Of a stretch of DNA of 64,000 nucleotides, positions 16,953 to 25,339 are shown piece after piece (position 1 is the first letter of the stretch; every line of letters starts with the position of its first letter). The notes under the pieces are model-generated. The model searched no databases, was not told where the DNA came from, and saw nothing but the letters and a program-made list of their open reading frames with translations. The translations under genes and the position numbers were made by a program. Source of the stretch: T1Sed10-7 sp047921175 (lineage in GTDB: Bacteria > Actinomycetota > Nitriliruptoria > Nitriliruptorales > Nitriliruptoraceae); NCBI GenBank assembly GCA_047921175.1, contig JBLRWQ010000003.1, positions 1 to 64,000 on the forward strand. Direction: 5' to 3'.

Positions 16953-17375
16953 GTGTCCAGCACCACCCCGACCGGCCCGGATGGTGCCGCGACCCCCGAC
17001 GACCGTGAGGTCTCCGAGGTCGTGGCGTCCCTGCTCGTCAACGGGCAGGGGCTGCTCAAGACCGAGCTCGAGCTGGCCAAGCTCGAGGTCAAGCGCATCA
17101 TCAAGGAGAAGGCGATCGCCATCGCGCTGGCGGCCGCCGGCGCGCTGCTCGGCCTCTACATCCTGGCGTTCGTCGGCGTCACCGCGGCGAACGCCCTGAT
17201 GCTCGTGGTCGCCCCGTGGCTGGCCTGGCTGCTGGTGACGGCCCTGTACCTGCTCGTGGCGGTGATCCTGCTGCTGGTGGCCGTGCGGCTGTTCAAGCGG
17301 CCGGTCGTGCCGGAGCGGACGAAGGCGGAGCTGGAGAAGACCAAGACGTGGGCGAGCGAGCAGGTGCAGCGATGA
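16953..17375 (+). CDS. Holin-superfamily-III-like membrane protein
   Basis: Small membrane protein of 140 aa with an acidic N-terminus (EVSEVVASLLVNGQGLLKTE), a charged amphipathic stretch, then two long hydrophobic helices at about residues 52-75 and 82-112 and a basic C-tail. This is the layout of actinobacterial proteins often labelled phage holin family (DUF1469-like), which are chromosomal envelope proteins rather than lysis proteins. The GTG start at 16953 has GAGGAG upstream. It overlaps the next gene (ATGA), so the pair is translationally coupled. It is divergent from hrcA. Confidence 0.75.
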   Translation: MSSTTPTGPDGAATPDDREVSEVVASLLVNGQGLLKTELELAKLEVKRIIKEKAIAIALAAAGALLGLYILAFVGVTAANALMLVVAPWLAWLLVTALYLLVAVILLLVAVRLFKRPVVPERTKAELEKTKTWASEQVQR

Positions 17376-17941
17376 GCACGGACGACACCACCGCCGCGAG
17401 CGGGTTCAAGGCCGAGGTCGAGCAGCGCGTCGACGCCGCGAAGGCGAGCGTCGAGCGGGCGAAGCGCACCGTGGAGGAGGTCAAGGAGGAGGTCAGCACG
17501 GCGGTGGATGACCGCCGTGGCGGTCCGGCGACCTCCGTCGAGGACGCGCAGGCCAAGGCCGAGCAGCTGCGGGCCGGCATCGCACGTGATCTGGCCGCGC
17601 TGCAGGCCCGCGTGCCGGATCGCGAGGCGGTGACGGGCCAGGTCCGGCAGACCGCTGCCGTCGCCGGAGGCGTGGCGGCCGGTGTCGCCGGTCTGGCCTT
17701 CGTGCTCGGCCGGCGACGGTCGCGTCGGGCCGAGGAGAAGCAGCTGCGGCGGCAGGCGGAGGTGCTCGCCGACGTCCTGGCACGCGCCGAGGAGGTCGCC
17801 GAGGCCGACGACGACCGCAGCTGGACCTGGCTCGCCCTGCTGGTCGGCGCGGCCGCCGCCGGCACGGGCGCGGTGCTGTGGCAGCGCCACCGGCAGGACG
17901 ACCTCGACGTCGAGGACCTCTGGGGTCCTGAGCCGGCCTGA
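17372..17941 (+). CDS. Coiled-coil protein with two membrane segments (DUF3618-like)
   Basis: Protein of 189 aa, not firmly assigned. Residues 10-75 are a charged, coiled-coil-like region (VEQRVDAAKASVERAKRTVE). Then follows an AEQLRAGIARDLAALQARV stretch recalling DUF3618 proteins and a Gly/Ala-rich membrane segment near 95-110. After another charged helix comes a second membrane segment (TWLALLVGAAAAGTGAVL) and an acidic tail. Start and stop of the two genes overlap, so it likely acts with the holin-like membrane protein, perhaps at the cell envelope. Function is unknown. Confidence 0.7.
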   Translation: MSTDDTTAASGFKAEVEQRVDAAKASVERAKRTVEEVKEEVSTAVDDRRGGPATSVEDAQAKAEQLRAGIARDLAALQARVPDREAVTGQVRQTAAVAGGVAAGVAGLAFVLGRRRSRRAEEKQLRRQAEVLADVLARAEEVAEADDDRSWTWLALLVGAAAAGTGAVLWQRHRQDDLDVEDLWGPEPA

Positions 17942-17968
17942 GCACCCCCTCGGCCGGGAGCCGATCCG

Positions 17969-19027
17969 GTGTCGATGACCCGTGAACTGGTGGTCGTCGG
18001 CGACGGTGCCCATCACCTCCACGACCCGCCCTACGAGCTCAACGCCGGGCAGCGGGTCAGCCCCGTCCACGAACGCCCCGCACGCGTCGAGGTGATCGCG
18101 GGCGCGGTCCGTGCGGCCGGGATCGCCGAGCTGCCGGCGCTCCCCCACGACGACCGGGTGATCACCGCGGTCCACGACCCGGGCATGGTCGCCTTCCTGC
18201 GTGACGGGCACGCCGCCTGGGTCGACGCCGGGGGGCCACCGGTGCTGATACCGGACACCTTCCGCTCGCCCCGGTGGGCCCGTGGCGGCCGACCGACGGC
18301 CTCCCCGCTCGGCCGCGCCGGCTGGTACGTGACCGACACCGCCACCCCGATCGTGGCGGGGTCGTGGGCGGCGGCCCGGGCCGGCGTCGATGTGACGTGC
18401 ACCGCGGTCGACGCGGTGCTCGCCGGCCACCGAGCCGCCTACGCCCTGACCCGCCCACCCGGGCACCATGCCGGCCCCGACTACCTCGGTGGCTTCTGCC
18501 TGCTCAACAACGCCGCGATCGCGGCCACCCGGCTGCGGGCCGCGGGCCGGGTCGCCATCCTCGACGTCGACGTGCACCACGGCAACGGGACCCAGGACGT
18601 GTTCTGGACCGACCCCGAGGTCCTCTACGTCTCGGTCCACACCGATCCCGACCACCAGTACCCCTTCTTCTCCGGGACGGCCGCCGAGCTCGGGGCGGAG
18701 GCGGGGCACGGGACGACCCGGAACCTCCCGCTCGCACCGGGCACGACCGACGCGGGCGTGCTGCACGCGGTGGAGGTCGCCTGCGAGCTCACGGCCGCCT
18801 TCGATCCCGCCACGATCGTGGTCTCGCTGGGGCTGGATGCCGCCGCGGCCGACCCGCTCGGGGCGCTGGAGCTGTCACCGGCGGGCTTCGGAGCGCTCGG
18901 CCGGCTCCTCGCGGCGCTGGAGAGGCCCACGGTGCTGGTCCAGGAGGGGGGCTACGCGCTGGCGCACCTCGGGACCTTCGCGGTGGACGTCCTCACGGCC
19001 TTCCGCCGTCCGGCCGCGCCCCGCTGA
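17969..19027 (+). CDS. Histone deacetylase-family amidohydrolase (acetylpolyamine amidohydrolase-like)
   Basis: Zinc hydrolase of 352 aa from the arginase/deacetylase fold. RPPGHHAGPDYLGGFCLLNN contains the tandem catalytic His residues, and ILDVDVHHGNGTQDVF supplies zinc ligands Asp and His. SLGLDAAAADPLG supplies the third ligand Asp, with the usual following His changed to Ala. EGGYA near the C-terminus carries the transition-state region. Bacterial relatives deacetylate polyamines, acetoin-related or small acetylated substrates; the true substrate cannot be read here. The GTG start at 17969 has GGGAG upstream; an in-frame ATG two codons later is possible. Confidence 0.9.
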   Translation: MSMTRELVVVGDGAHHLHDPPYELNAGQRVSPVHERPARVEVIAGAVRAAGIAELPALPHDDRVITAVHDPGMVAFLRDGHAAWVDAGGPPVLIPDTFRSPRWARGGRPTASPLGRAGWYVTDTATPIVAGSWAAARAGVDVTCTAVDAVLAGHRAAYALTRPPGHHAGPDYLGGFCLLNNAAIAATRLRAAGRVAILDVDVHHGNGTQDVFWTDPEVLYVSVHTDPDHQYPFFSGTAAELGAEAGHGTTRNLPLAPGTTDAGVLHAVEVACELTAAFDPATIVVSLGLDAAAADPLGALELSPAGFGALGRLLAALERPTVLVQEGGYALAHLGTFAVDVLTAFRRPAAPR

Positions 19028-19042
19028 CGGGACCGTTCCACC

Positions 19043-19924
19043 TCAGGCGCTGGCCAGCCGGGCGACCACGCCGGGGACGATCCCGGCGCCCAGGATGCGC
19101 TCGACCAGCGGCTCGAGGGCGGCGACCAGCGTCTCGGTCCGGTCGCGACCGAAGGCCGACCAGCCCGGCACGGTGAGCTCGTCGGTGCGCTGCTCGAGCC
19201 GCGCCCGCAGGCCGGCCCCGTCCCGGGTGAGCTCCCCGTCCGGTCGGAGCAACCCCCGGTCGACGAGCCGCGCCGCGGCGGCATCCCATCCGGCATCGGT
19301 GATGCCCCGGGTCGCGCCCAGGACCGCCCGCAGCTTCGGCGTGTCCCCGCGGGTCGTCAGGTGGGCCTCCACCCCGTCGAGCTGGGCGTCGACGAGCAGG
19401 GCGACGTGGCCGTCACCCCGGGACTCCCGGATCCTGGTGGCGGCCTGCCACAGCACCAGCGCGGGGTCGTCCGCCCACGGCACGCTCGACCAGGCCGCCG
19501 CGAGCGGCCGACCGAGGGTCGGCTGCAGCAGCGCGGCCTCACGCGCCAGCTCCGCCGCACGGTCGAGCCCGTCGGTCCCGGCCAGCAGCTCGCCCAGCAC
19601 CGTGCGCAGCGCCGCACCGGTGGTCTCGAGGACCTGCTCGGGGCTGGCGACTCGCCACGCACCCGGCAGGGCGTGGGCGACCATGCGTGGGGCGAAGCCA
19701 TGGAACGCGGCGGTCACGAGCTCGGGTCCCACGGGGCCGAACGGCGCGCTGCGCGCGGCCACGTAGCCGACCCCACGGTCCGGCAGGCCCAGCTCGGCAT
19801 GGGCCGCATGCACCTGCGGAGCGACGTAGGCCAGCACGTGTACCGCCTCGAGCCGACCCCAGACCCGCCGGGCGAGCGTACGGGAGACCGTCCCGGATCG
19901 TGGTGTGCCGTCGGACTGGAGCAT
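19043..19924 (-). CDS. SCO6745-type protein (helical, winged-helix tail)
   Basis: Cytoplasmic protein of 293 aa with the pattern of the actinobacterial SCO6745/SalK family. The N-terminal half is helical (RRVWGRLEAVHVLAYVAPQV; GYVAARSAPFGPV; ALPGAWRVASPEQ). The C-terminal part carries a winged-helix-like region (TPKLRAVLGATRGITDAGWD; RLVDRGLLRPDGELTRDGAG). The family is common in mycobacteria and streptomycetes and its function is not established. The start at 19924 follows GAGGA; a longer upstream frame is low-complexity and was rejected. It converges on the deacetylase gene with a 15-nt gap. Confidence 0.8.
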   Translation of the reverse strand: MLQSDGTPRSGTVSRTLARRVWGRLEAVHVLAYVAPQVHAAHAELGLPDRGVGYVAARSAPFGPVGPELVTAAFHGFAPRMVAHALPGAWRVASPEQVLETTGAALRTVLGELLAGTDGLDRAAELAREAALLQPTLGRPLAAAWSSVPWADDPALVLWQAATRIRESRGDGHVALLVDAQLDGVEAHLTTRGDTPKLRAVLGATRGITDAGWDAAAARLVDRGLLRPDGELTRDGAGLRARLEQRTDELTVPGWSAFGRDRTETLVAALEPLVERILGAGIVPGVVARLASA

Positions 19925-20057
19925 CGCGGATCCTCGTGACGGGGCCGGCGGCACGCTAGCGCGGCAGCCTGCACCCCGGACGACGGCCGGCCGGCCCTCA
20001 CCTACCCTGCGGGCCGCCGATGGTGCCCCCGCACCCGCCGTCGGCGTCGAGGGACGT

Positions 20058-20792
20058 GTGTCGGAGCGACTGACCCGCGAGCAGGCCGCCGTCCTGCTCG
20101 AGGTGACGTTGCCCTGCCAGCCGGGGCAGCTCAAACGCGCCTACCGCAGGCTGGCCCGGCAGCACCACCCCGACCGCGGCGGTGACGCCCGACGCTTCCA
20201 CGAGCTGCAGGCGGCCTATCAGCGGCTCGCGGCCGAGGATCCCGCCGCACCGTCGCTGCGTCCCGGCCGCCCGTCGCGCACGGCGCGGACCGCACCGAGC
20301 ACCCCGAGCCGGCTCGAGACCGACACGATCCACACGGACCTCGAGGTCCCGCAGCACCCCGTCCGACTGTCGACGGACCTGTTCGCCAGCGCGCTCGCGC
20401 GCACCCACCCCGGTGCGGTCCATCCCGTGCGGGCCTCCAGCCGTGCACCCGGCGCGGTGCTGAACCGGCTGGCCGGTGTGCTCGCGCCGGATCTCACCTC
20501 CCACCTGTCGGTGACCGCCGCCGACGACGACCGTGGTGTGGAGGTGGTCACCATCGAGGTGCTGGCCGGCACCCGTCGCGCACGCCGGGTGCTGGATACG
20601 GCGGACCTCGACGGCCTGTGGATCCGGCGCCGACGTAGCACGTCGACGACCCTCAGCGCCCGGCTCGCACCGAGTGGCAGCCGCCACCGCACCGCGGCGA
20701 CCACCGCCGCCCAGCTCAACCGCCTGCTGCGCGGCATCGCGTGGCCGCTCGAGGAGTGGACCCTCACCGTCGACGGCGGCGGCAGCACCTGA
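20058..20792 (+). CDS. J-domain protein with a novel C-terminal region
   Basis: Protein of 244 aa with an N-terminal J domain only: QLKRAYRRLARQHHPDRGGD contains the HPD motif needed to stimulate an Hsp70. No Gly/Phe region or zinc finger follows. A Pro/Arg-rich linker (about residues 75-110) leads to a C-terminal region of about 130 residues that I do not recognise. That region has beta-like stretches (LTSHLSVTAADDDRGVEVVT) and ends in a Trp-containing strand (WPLEEWTLTVDGG). It is likely a DnaK co-chaperone specialised by its C-domain. The GTG start at 20058 is preceded by GAGG. It converges on the protease gene with an 18-nt gap. Confidence 0.8.
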   Translation: MSERLTREQAAVLLEVTLPCQPGQLKRAYRRLARQHHPDRGGDARRFHELQAAYQRLAAEDPAAPSLRPGRPSRTARTAPSTPSRLETDTIHTDLEVPQHPVRLSTDLFASALARTHPGAVHPVRASSRAPGAVLNRLAGVLAPDLTSHLSVTAADDDRGVEVVTIEVLAGTRRARRVLDTADLDGLWIRRRRSTSTTLSARLAPSGSRHRTAATTAAQLNRLLRGIAWPLEEWTLTVDGGGST

Positions 20793-20810
20793 CCAGCCCT
20801 GCTGCCCCGC

Positions 20811-21524
20811 TCAGCACGGGTCCGGGGCGTCGAAGCCCTGGGTCTCCAGGCGCTCCAGCAAGGTCGCCACCGGCACGGCCAACCCGATGCCGGCATCCAC
20901 CTCGACGGCGAACATCACCCCCACGACGCGGCCCTCACGGTCGACCAGCGGCCCGCCGGAGGACCCCTGGGTGATCTCCACCTCGACGCGGATCACCTCG
21001 GCCGGCTCCCCGAGGACGGTGCCGTCGACCGTACCGATGACGCGACCCGGGGCGACGGTGGCCGGGCCACCACCCGGGTAGCCGACCGCGAGCACCTCCT
21101 CGCCACGGCTCACCGGCTCGGTGCGCAGCTCCGCGACCGGCAGGGAGCCGGCGGCGTCGAGCCGTAGGAGCGCCAGGTCGGTGTCCCGGGCCAGTCCGAC
21201 CACCTCGGCCGGCAAGGACCGGCCGTCCCAGGTGCTGATCGTGACCTCCCGCGGTTGCTCGATCACATGCCGGTTGGTGACGACCACGCCATCGGGCAGC
21301 ACGAACCCGGAGCCGAGCCCGAACTGCTCGCACCCGAGCGAGCGCACCCGGACGGTCATCTCCAGCACCCGTCGCTCGACCGTCTCGGCCGCGGGATCGG
21401 GCACCGCCTCGACGGGGCCGGATACCGGCTCCGGCTCGACCAGGTCGTCCACCGGCGGCTCGACGCACGCCCCGACGACCGCGACCGCGAGGAGCAGGGC
21501 GAGGACGCGACGACCCTCCCTCAC
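20811..21524 (-). CDS. Trypsin-like serine protease, predicted lipoprotein
   Basis: S1C-type protease of 237 aa. The signal peptide ends in a lipobox VVGAC with Cys20, so the protein is probably anchored outside the membrane. The catalytic triad is visible: His86 in TNRHVIE, Asp116 in ARDTDLALLRL and Ser189 in GSSGGPL. There is no PDZ domain, unlike DegP/HtrA. An acidic Pro-rich linker (residues 21-45) separates the anchor from the protease domain. Its ATG overlaps the stop of the coiled-coil membrane gene, suggesting the two proteins act together, perhaps the protease with an envelope sensor or scaffold. Confidence 0.88.
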   Translation of the reverse strand: MREGRRVLALLLAVAVVGACVEPPVDDLVEPEPVSGPVEAVPDPAAETVERRVLEMTVRVRSLGCEQFGLGSGFVLPDGVVVTNRHVIEQPREVTISTWDGRSLPAEVVGLARDTDLALLRLDAAGSLPVAELRTEPVSRGEEVLAVGYPGGGPATVAPGRVIGTVDGTVLGEPAEVIRVEVEITQGSSGGPLVDREGRVVGVMFAVEVDAGIGLAVPVATLLERLETQGFDAPDPC

Positions 21525-22282
21525 GAGCGCCGCAACTGCTCGGCCGCAGCCTGGGCGCTCGCCGCCGCGCCGCGTGCCTCGTTGCAGAACCGGGTCACCT
21601 CGCCGGCCCGGGCGTTCAGCGCGTCGATGTCGACGCTCTGCCCCAGGTTCGCCCGGTTGAAGGCCTCGACGGAGGCGGTCTGGAGCTCGAAGAGCTGGGT
21701 GACGCAGGTGTCGAGGGACGCGGTGGCATCCACGATCAGGTCCGACAGCTCGATGAAGACGTCGCGTTCGACCTGCACGGTGGTGGCCGTGTCCTCGGCT
21801 CGGGCCTTCTCCTCGGCCAGCTCCAGGACCCGCGCCTCCAGCTCGGCGACGTCGCGTTCGGAGGTCTGCAGGGCAGCCAGCGCCTCGTCGAGCTGCCCGC
21901 TCAGGCTGGTCCGCTCCGCGTCGAGCACGTCACGCTGCTCCTCGAGCCGCTCCGCGCGGTCGCGCCAATCGCTGGCGACATCACGCTGGTCGGAGGCCAC
22001 GAAGCCCAGGGCGACCCCGCCCCCGGCGACCAGCAGCAGGACGAGCGCGAGCAGCCAGGTGGCGGTCCGACGAGCGCGGGGGGCGGCATCGGGGCCGGTC
22101 GCGGCTGCGTCACCGCTACCCGACGGCCGCACGGGTGTGGAGGCCGGAGGTGGACCGGCGGGTGGGTGCGAGGACGGGGGGCGGGGTGGGAGGTCGGACA
22201 ACGCGGGCTCGGGGAGGGTCGACGGCGGTGGACGACGATGGTGCCACCTCCCCGCAGCAGCCCCGACCGCATCGGTCACCAC
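21521..22282 (-). CDS. Single-pass membrane protein with extracytoplasmic coiled coil
   Basis: Protein of 253 aa, not assigned to a family. The N-terminal 70 residues are Pro-rich and disordered. A single membrane helix (TWLLALVLLLVAGGGVALGF) lies near residues 73-95. A coiled coil follows, spanning about 97-165 (heptad-like DRAERLEEQRDVLDAERTSL). The last part contains two Cys (LDTCVTQL, VTRFCNEA) that could pair outside the cell. It overlaps the serine protease gene, so it may recruit or regulate that protease. It is divergent from the gene at 22405, with 122 nt between starts. Confidence 0.65.
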   Translation of the reverse strand: MVTDAVGAAAGRWHHRRPPPSTLPEPALSDLPPRPPSSHPPAGPPPASTPVRPSGSGDAAATGPDAAPRARRTATWLLALVLLLVAGGGVALGFVASDQRDVASDWRDRAERLEEQRDVLDAERTSLSGQLDEALAALQTSERDVAELEARVLELAEEKARAEDTATTVQVERDVFIELSDLIVDATASLDTCVTQLFELQTASVEAFNRANLGQSVDIDALNARAGEVTRFCNEARGAAASAQAAAEQLRRS

Positions 22283-22404
22283 CGTGCGGACGACCCCTCC
22301 CGCAGCGCCCCGGCACGGCCTCCACCGCCGCGTCGCACCGATGGGGCAGGCTACCCCTGCCAGCCGCCCCCACGGTCCCCGAGCAGCCCCCTGGAGGAGC
22401 CCTC

Positions 22405-23007
22405 GTGTCCACCGAACCGGCCCCCGCCACGGTCGAGGCGCTGCTGCGGCGCGCGGCAGCCGCTGACGTCGCCGATGCGCGACGGCTGTTGACCCGGATC
22501 GACGCGATCCGACTCCTGGAGCTCGTGGTGTCGCAGGCGGAGCTGGCCGTCGACGAGGACCGTGACCGGCCGGCCGGGATCGACGCGATCGGCGAGGTGA
22601 CCCGGGCTGCCATCGAGGTGATGGACCTGCCGCAGGACGTGTCCACGGGCCTGGAGCCCGTGGAGCCGAGCGAGCCGCCGACGGTGACCGGCTGGGAGCT
22701 CGTCACGGTCGACGCGCGCGATCTGGAGGACGCGACCCTGACCGTCGCCGTGCCCTCGTGGGCGCTCGCGCTGGTGGCCTTCTCCGACATCCAGATCCCC
22801 GGCACCGGCCGGGTCCGTCGCGCGGTGGCTGCCACGGCGGACGGCCGCCTGGTCGGCGTCGGCCTCCACCTGCGCAGCGACGGCGGCCCCGCCGAGGTGC
22901 GCTGGGCCACGCTGGCACACGAAGCCGCCGCGCTCGGCCCCGATGGTCGGCTCGCCGCCGCGTTGGCGGCCGCGCTGGACCAGGCCGGTCGGGGTCGCGC
23001 TGGTTGA
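22405..23007 (+). CDS. Hypothetical protein
   Basis: Protein of 200 aa not recognised. The first 75 residues are strongly helical and acidic (VEALLRRAAAADVADARRLL; IRLLELVVSQAELAVDED). The C-terminal half looks beta-rich (GWELVTVDARDLEDATLTV; RAVAATADGRLVGVGLHLR). No signal peptide, membrane helix or catalytic motif is evident. The GTG start at 22405 is chosen from GGAGG 8 nt upstream. It precedes the RNase R gene on the same strand by 184 nt, which is long enough for a separate promoter. Confidence 0.6.
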   Translation: MSTEPAPATVEALLRRAAAADVADARRLLTRIDAIRLLELVVSQAELAVDEDRDRPAGIDAIGEVTRAAIEVMDLPQDVSTGLEPVEPSEPPTVTGWELVTVDARDLEDATLTVAVPSWALALVAFSDIQIPGTGRVRRAVAATADGRLVGVGLHLRSDGGPAEVRWATLAHEAAALGPDGRLAAALAAALDQAGRGRAG

Positions 23008-23191
23008 CGCCATCCGGCAGGGGCCGCCCGCCGGCCGGCCCCGTCCGCCTCCCGCGCCCGACCCGGCTCACGCGCAGCAGGCGCGCAGGAGGCGGCGGGA
23101 CCGCCGGAGGGTGGCTGGTCGGTTGGGCGTCTGGGCATCGGGGGTGACAGACTGCGCCCCCCTTGCCCCCTCGACGAGACGAGCTCCCTGC

Positions 23192-25303
23192 GTGACGACC
23201 CGTGCCCGCTTCCGCCCACATCCCCGCGGCTTCGGCTTCGCTGACCCGGTGGCCGAGGACCGTCTGACCGAGATCACGGCCACCGTGGCCGACGAGGACG
23301 GACGCCCCACGGACGTCGACCGCATCTTCGTGCCGCCGCCGCTCGCGAAGGGCCTGCTCGCCGACGACCTGCTCGACGTGGAGGTGGCCCTCGACGACAA
23401 GGGCGCATCCGCCACCTCGATCACCGTGGTGTCCCGGGCACGCAAGATGCTGGTCGGCACCGTGCAACGTGGACCGGGCCGCCTGGTGCTGGAGCCCAAC
23501 CCGGCCCTCGGAACGGGATGGGCCGACCTGGAGCCTGCGGTGACCAGCAAGGTCGAGCAGGCCGTCGGTCGCCAGATCGTGGTCCTGGCCGGCGAGCGCG
23601 AGGACGGTGCGCCCGTCGGGCGTGCCCTGGTGGCCGGCCCGCACATCGTCGGCTCGCCGCAGGCGATCCGTGCCGCCAACGTCGTGGTGGCCCTGGGCCG
23701 GGCCGCACCCTCGCTGATCGCCGGTGGACCGGCGGCGGCGGGCCTCCCCGCCGCCGAGGCCGACACGATCCACACCCGGGTCATCGGGCTGCTCGCGGGT
23801 GGCGGGCGCGGCGGTGCCGCCGGCCTGGACCTCGTCGGCCCGCTGCCCGGGGTCGACGCCCCGTGGGCGGAGCGTCGTGACGACGCCTGCGTGACGATCG
23901 ACAGCGCCGCCACCCGCGACATCGACGACGCGATCGCCGCGCGCTGGGACGGCAGCCAAGACAGCGACGTCGAGGTCGCGGTCCACATCGCCGACGTGGC
24001 GCGGGCGGTCGGGATCGGCTCACCCGCCGACCGCTACGCCCGCGTGGTCGCCTCCACCGCCTACCTCGCGGTCGGGGACAACGCCCCGATGCTGGACCCG
24101 GCGCTATCCGAGGGGGCCCTGTCCCTACTGCCGGGCGAGGATCGCTGGGTCATCTCCGCCCGGTTCCGGGTCACCCCCGGGGGGGCGCTCGAGGGGGTCA
24201 CGATCGAGGCGGCGGCGGTGACCTCCCGGGCCAAGCTGTCCTACGAGGCGCTGGAGTCCTGGCTCGCCGGTGACCGGGACGCGATCCACGCCGAGGCCGG
24301 CTCGCAGGCCGAGGTTGCCGACGAGGTCCTGACCGCGGCGGTCGAGGCCTCCCGGCGGCTCGGGGTCGAACGCGACTCACGCGCGACCTTCGAGGCCCTG
24401 TTCGAGGACGCCGAGGTCGAGCCGGGCCTGGTGGACGGGCGCCTGACCGCGGTCGACGCCACCCCGCACGCGGACGCCTACCGGCAGGTCGAGCGGTTGA
24501 TGGTCGCCGCGAACGAGGCGGTAGCCGGCTGGTTGGTGGAGCGCGAGGTCCCTGCCCTGTACCGCGCGCACACCGGGCTGGCCGCGGACCGCCTCGAGCG
24601 GCTGAAGGCCGCGGTCGCGCTGGCCGGCGCCGAGGTGCCGTCGCTCGACGACCCGGACGCGGAGACCGACACCGTGGTCGGCGAGCTGATCGCCGCCATC
24701 GACGCCGCCGATGCGGCCGGTCGCACCGCCGAGCGGGACCTGCTGGTCTCGGTCGCGGCCTCGTCCACCGCGCGGGCCTCCTACGAGCCCGACCCCTCCG
24801 CCCACACCGGGCTCGCCGCAGCCGCCTACACCCACTTCACCTCGCCGATCCGCCGCTACGCGGATCTGGTGGTGCACCGCCAGATCCGCGCGGCGCTGGC
24901 CGACGAGGCGCCGCCGCACCGGGCGGAGGACCTGCGGGCGCTGGCCGGGTGGTTGGACGCCCGGAGCGGGGCCATCAGCTTCCTGCAGGCCCGGGAGCGG
25001 GGCGACCTGTGGGCGCGGCTGCTGGACCGCGGCTTCCTGGACGGGGCCGAGACGGCCACGGTCACCGGGCTGACCGAGAACGGGCTCCGGGTCCGGCTGC
25101 CCCGCCTCGGGTTGACCGGGTTCGTGACCGCGGAGCGGGCCCTGGACCTGCCGCCGAAGCAGCGCGGCTCGCTCACGATCGACGACCACGGGCTCACGAC
25201 GACCACGGGCCCCTGGCAGGTCGGCTCGCGGATCTCGGTCCGGTTCGCCGGGCTGGACCCGACCGGGCGGCCGAACTGGCGCATGGGGCCGACGCCAGTC
25301 TGA
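23192..25303 (+). CDS. rnr: RNase R/RNase II family 3'-5' exoribonuclease
   Basis: Processive 3'-5' hydrolytic exoribonuclease of 703 aa. An N-terminal OB-like region (FRPHPRGFGFADPV) precedes the RNB domain. The RNB domain shows the Mg-binding Asp cluster DSAATRDIDDAI near residue 236 and the AYTHFTSPIRRYADLVVHRQ signature near 550. The C-terminal segment (VTGLTENGLRVRLPRLG) resembles an S1 domain. RNase R and RNase II cannot be separated with certainty by eye; the length and terminal domains favour RNase R. The GTG start at 23192 opens the RNase R-like VTTRARF sequence. It converges on the SbcC-like gene with 36 nt between. Confidence 0.92.
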   Translation: MTTRARFRPHPRGFGFADPVAEDRLTEITATVADEDGRPTDVDRIFVPPPLAKGLLADDLLDVEVALDDKGASATSITVVSRARKMLVGTVQRGPGRLVLEPNPALGTGWADLEPAVTSKVEQAVGRQIVVLAGEREDGAPVGRALVAGPHIVGSPQAIRAANVVVALGRAAPSLIAGGPAAAGLPAAEADTIHTRVIGLLAGGGRGGAAGLDLVGPLPGVDAPWAERRDDACVTIDSAATRDIDDAIAARWDGSQDSDVEVAVHIADVARAVGIGSPADRYARVVASTAYLAVGDNAPMLDPALSEGALSLLPGEDRWVISARFRVTPGGALEGVTIEAAAVTSRAKLSYEALESWLAGDRDAIHAEAGSQAEVADEVLTAAVEASRRLGVERDSRATFEALFEDAEVEPGLVDGRLTAVDATPHADAYRQVERLMVAANEAVAGWLVEREVPALYRAHTGLAADRLERLKAAVALAGAEVPSLDDPDAETDTVVGELIAAIDAADAAGRTAERDLLVSVAASSTARASYEPDPSAHTGLAAAAYTHFTSPIRRYADLVVHRQIRAALADEAPPHRAEDLRALAGWLDARSGAISFLQARERGDLWARLLDRGFLDGAETATVTGLTENGLRVRLPRLGLTGFVTAERALDLPPKQRGSLTIDDHGLTTTTGPWQVGSRISVRFAGLDPTGRPNWRMGPTPV

Positions 25304-25339
25304 CGGGCGGTCGGGCGCCGGACCGTCGAGGACCGGCGT

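Noticed and set aside
16953..17375. Prophage lysis cassette from the holin-like gene
   Set aside because: No endolysin or other phage gene is adjacent; such holin-like proteins are ordinary chromosomal genes in actinobacteria.
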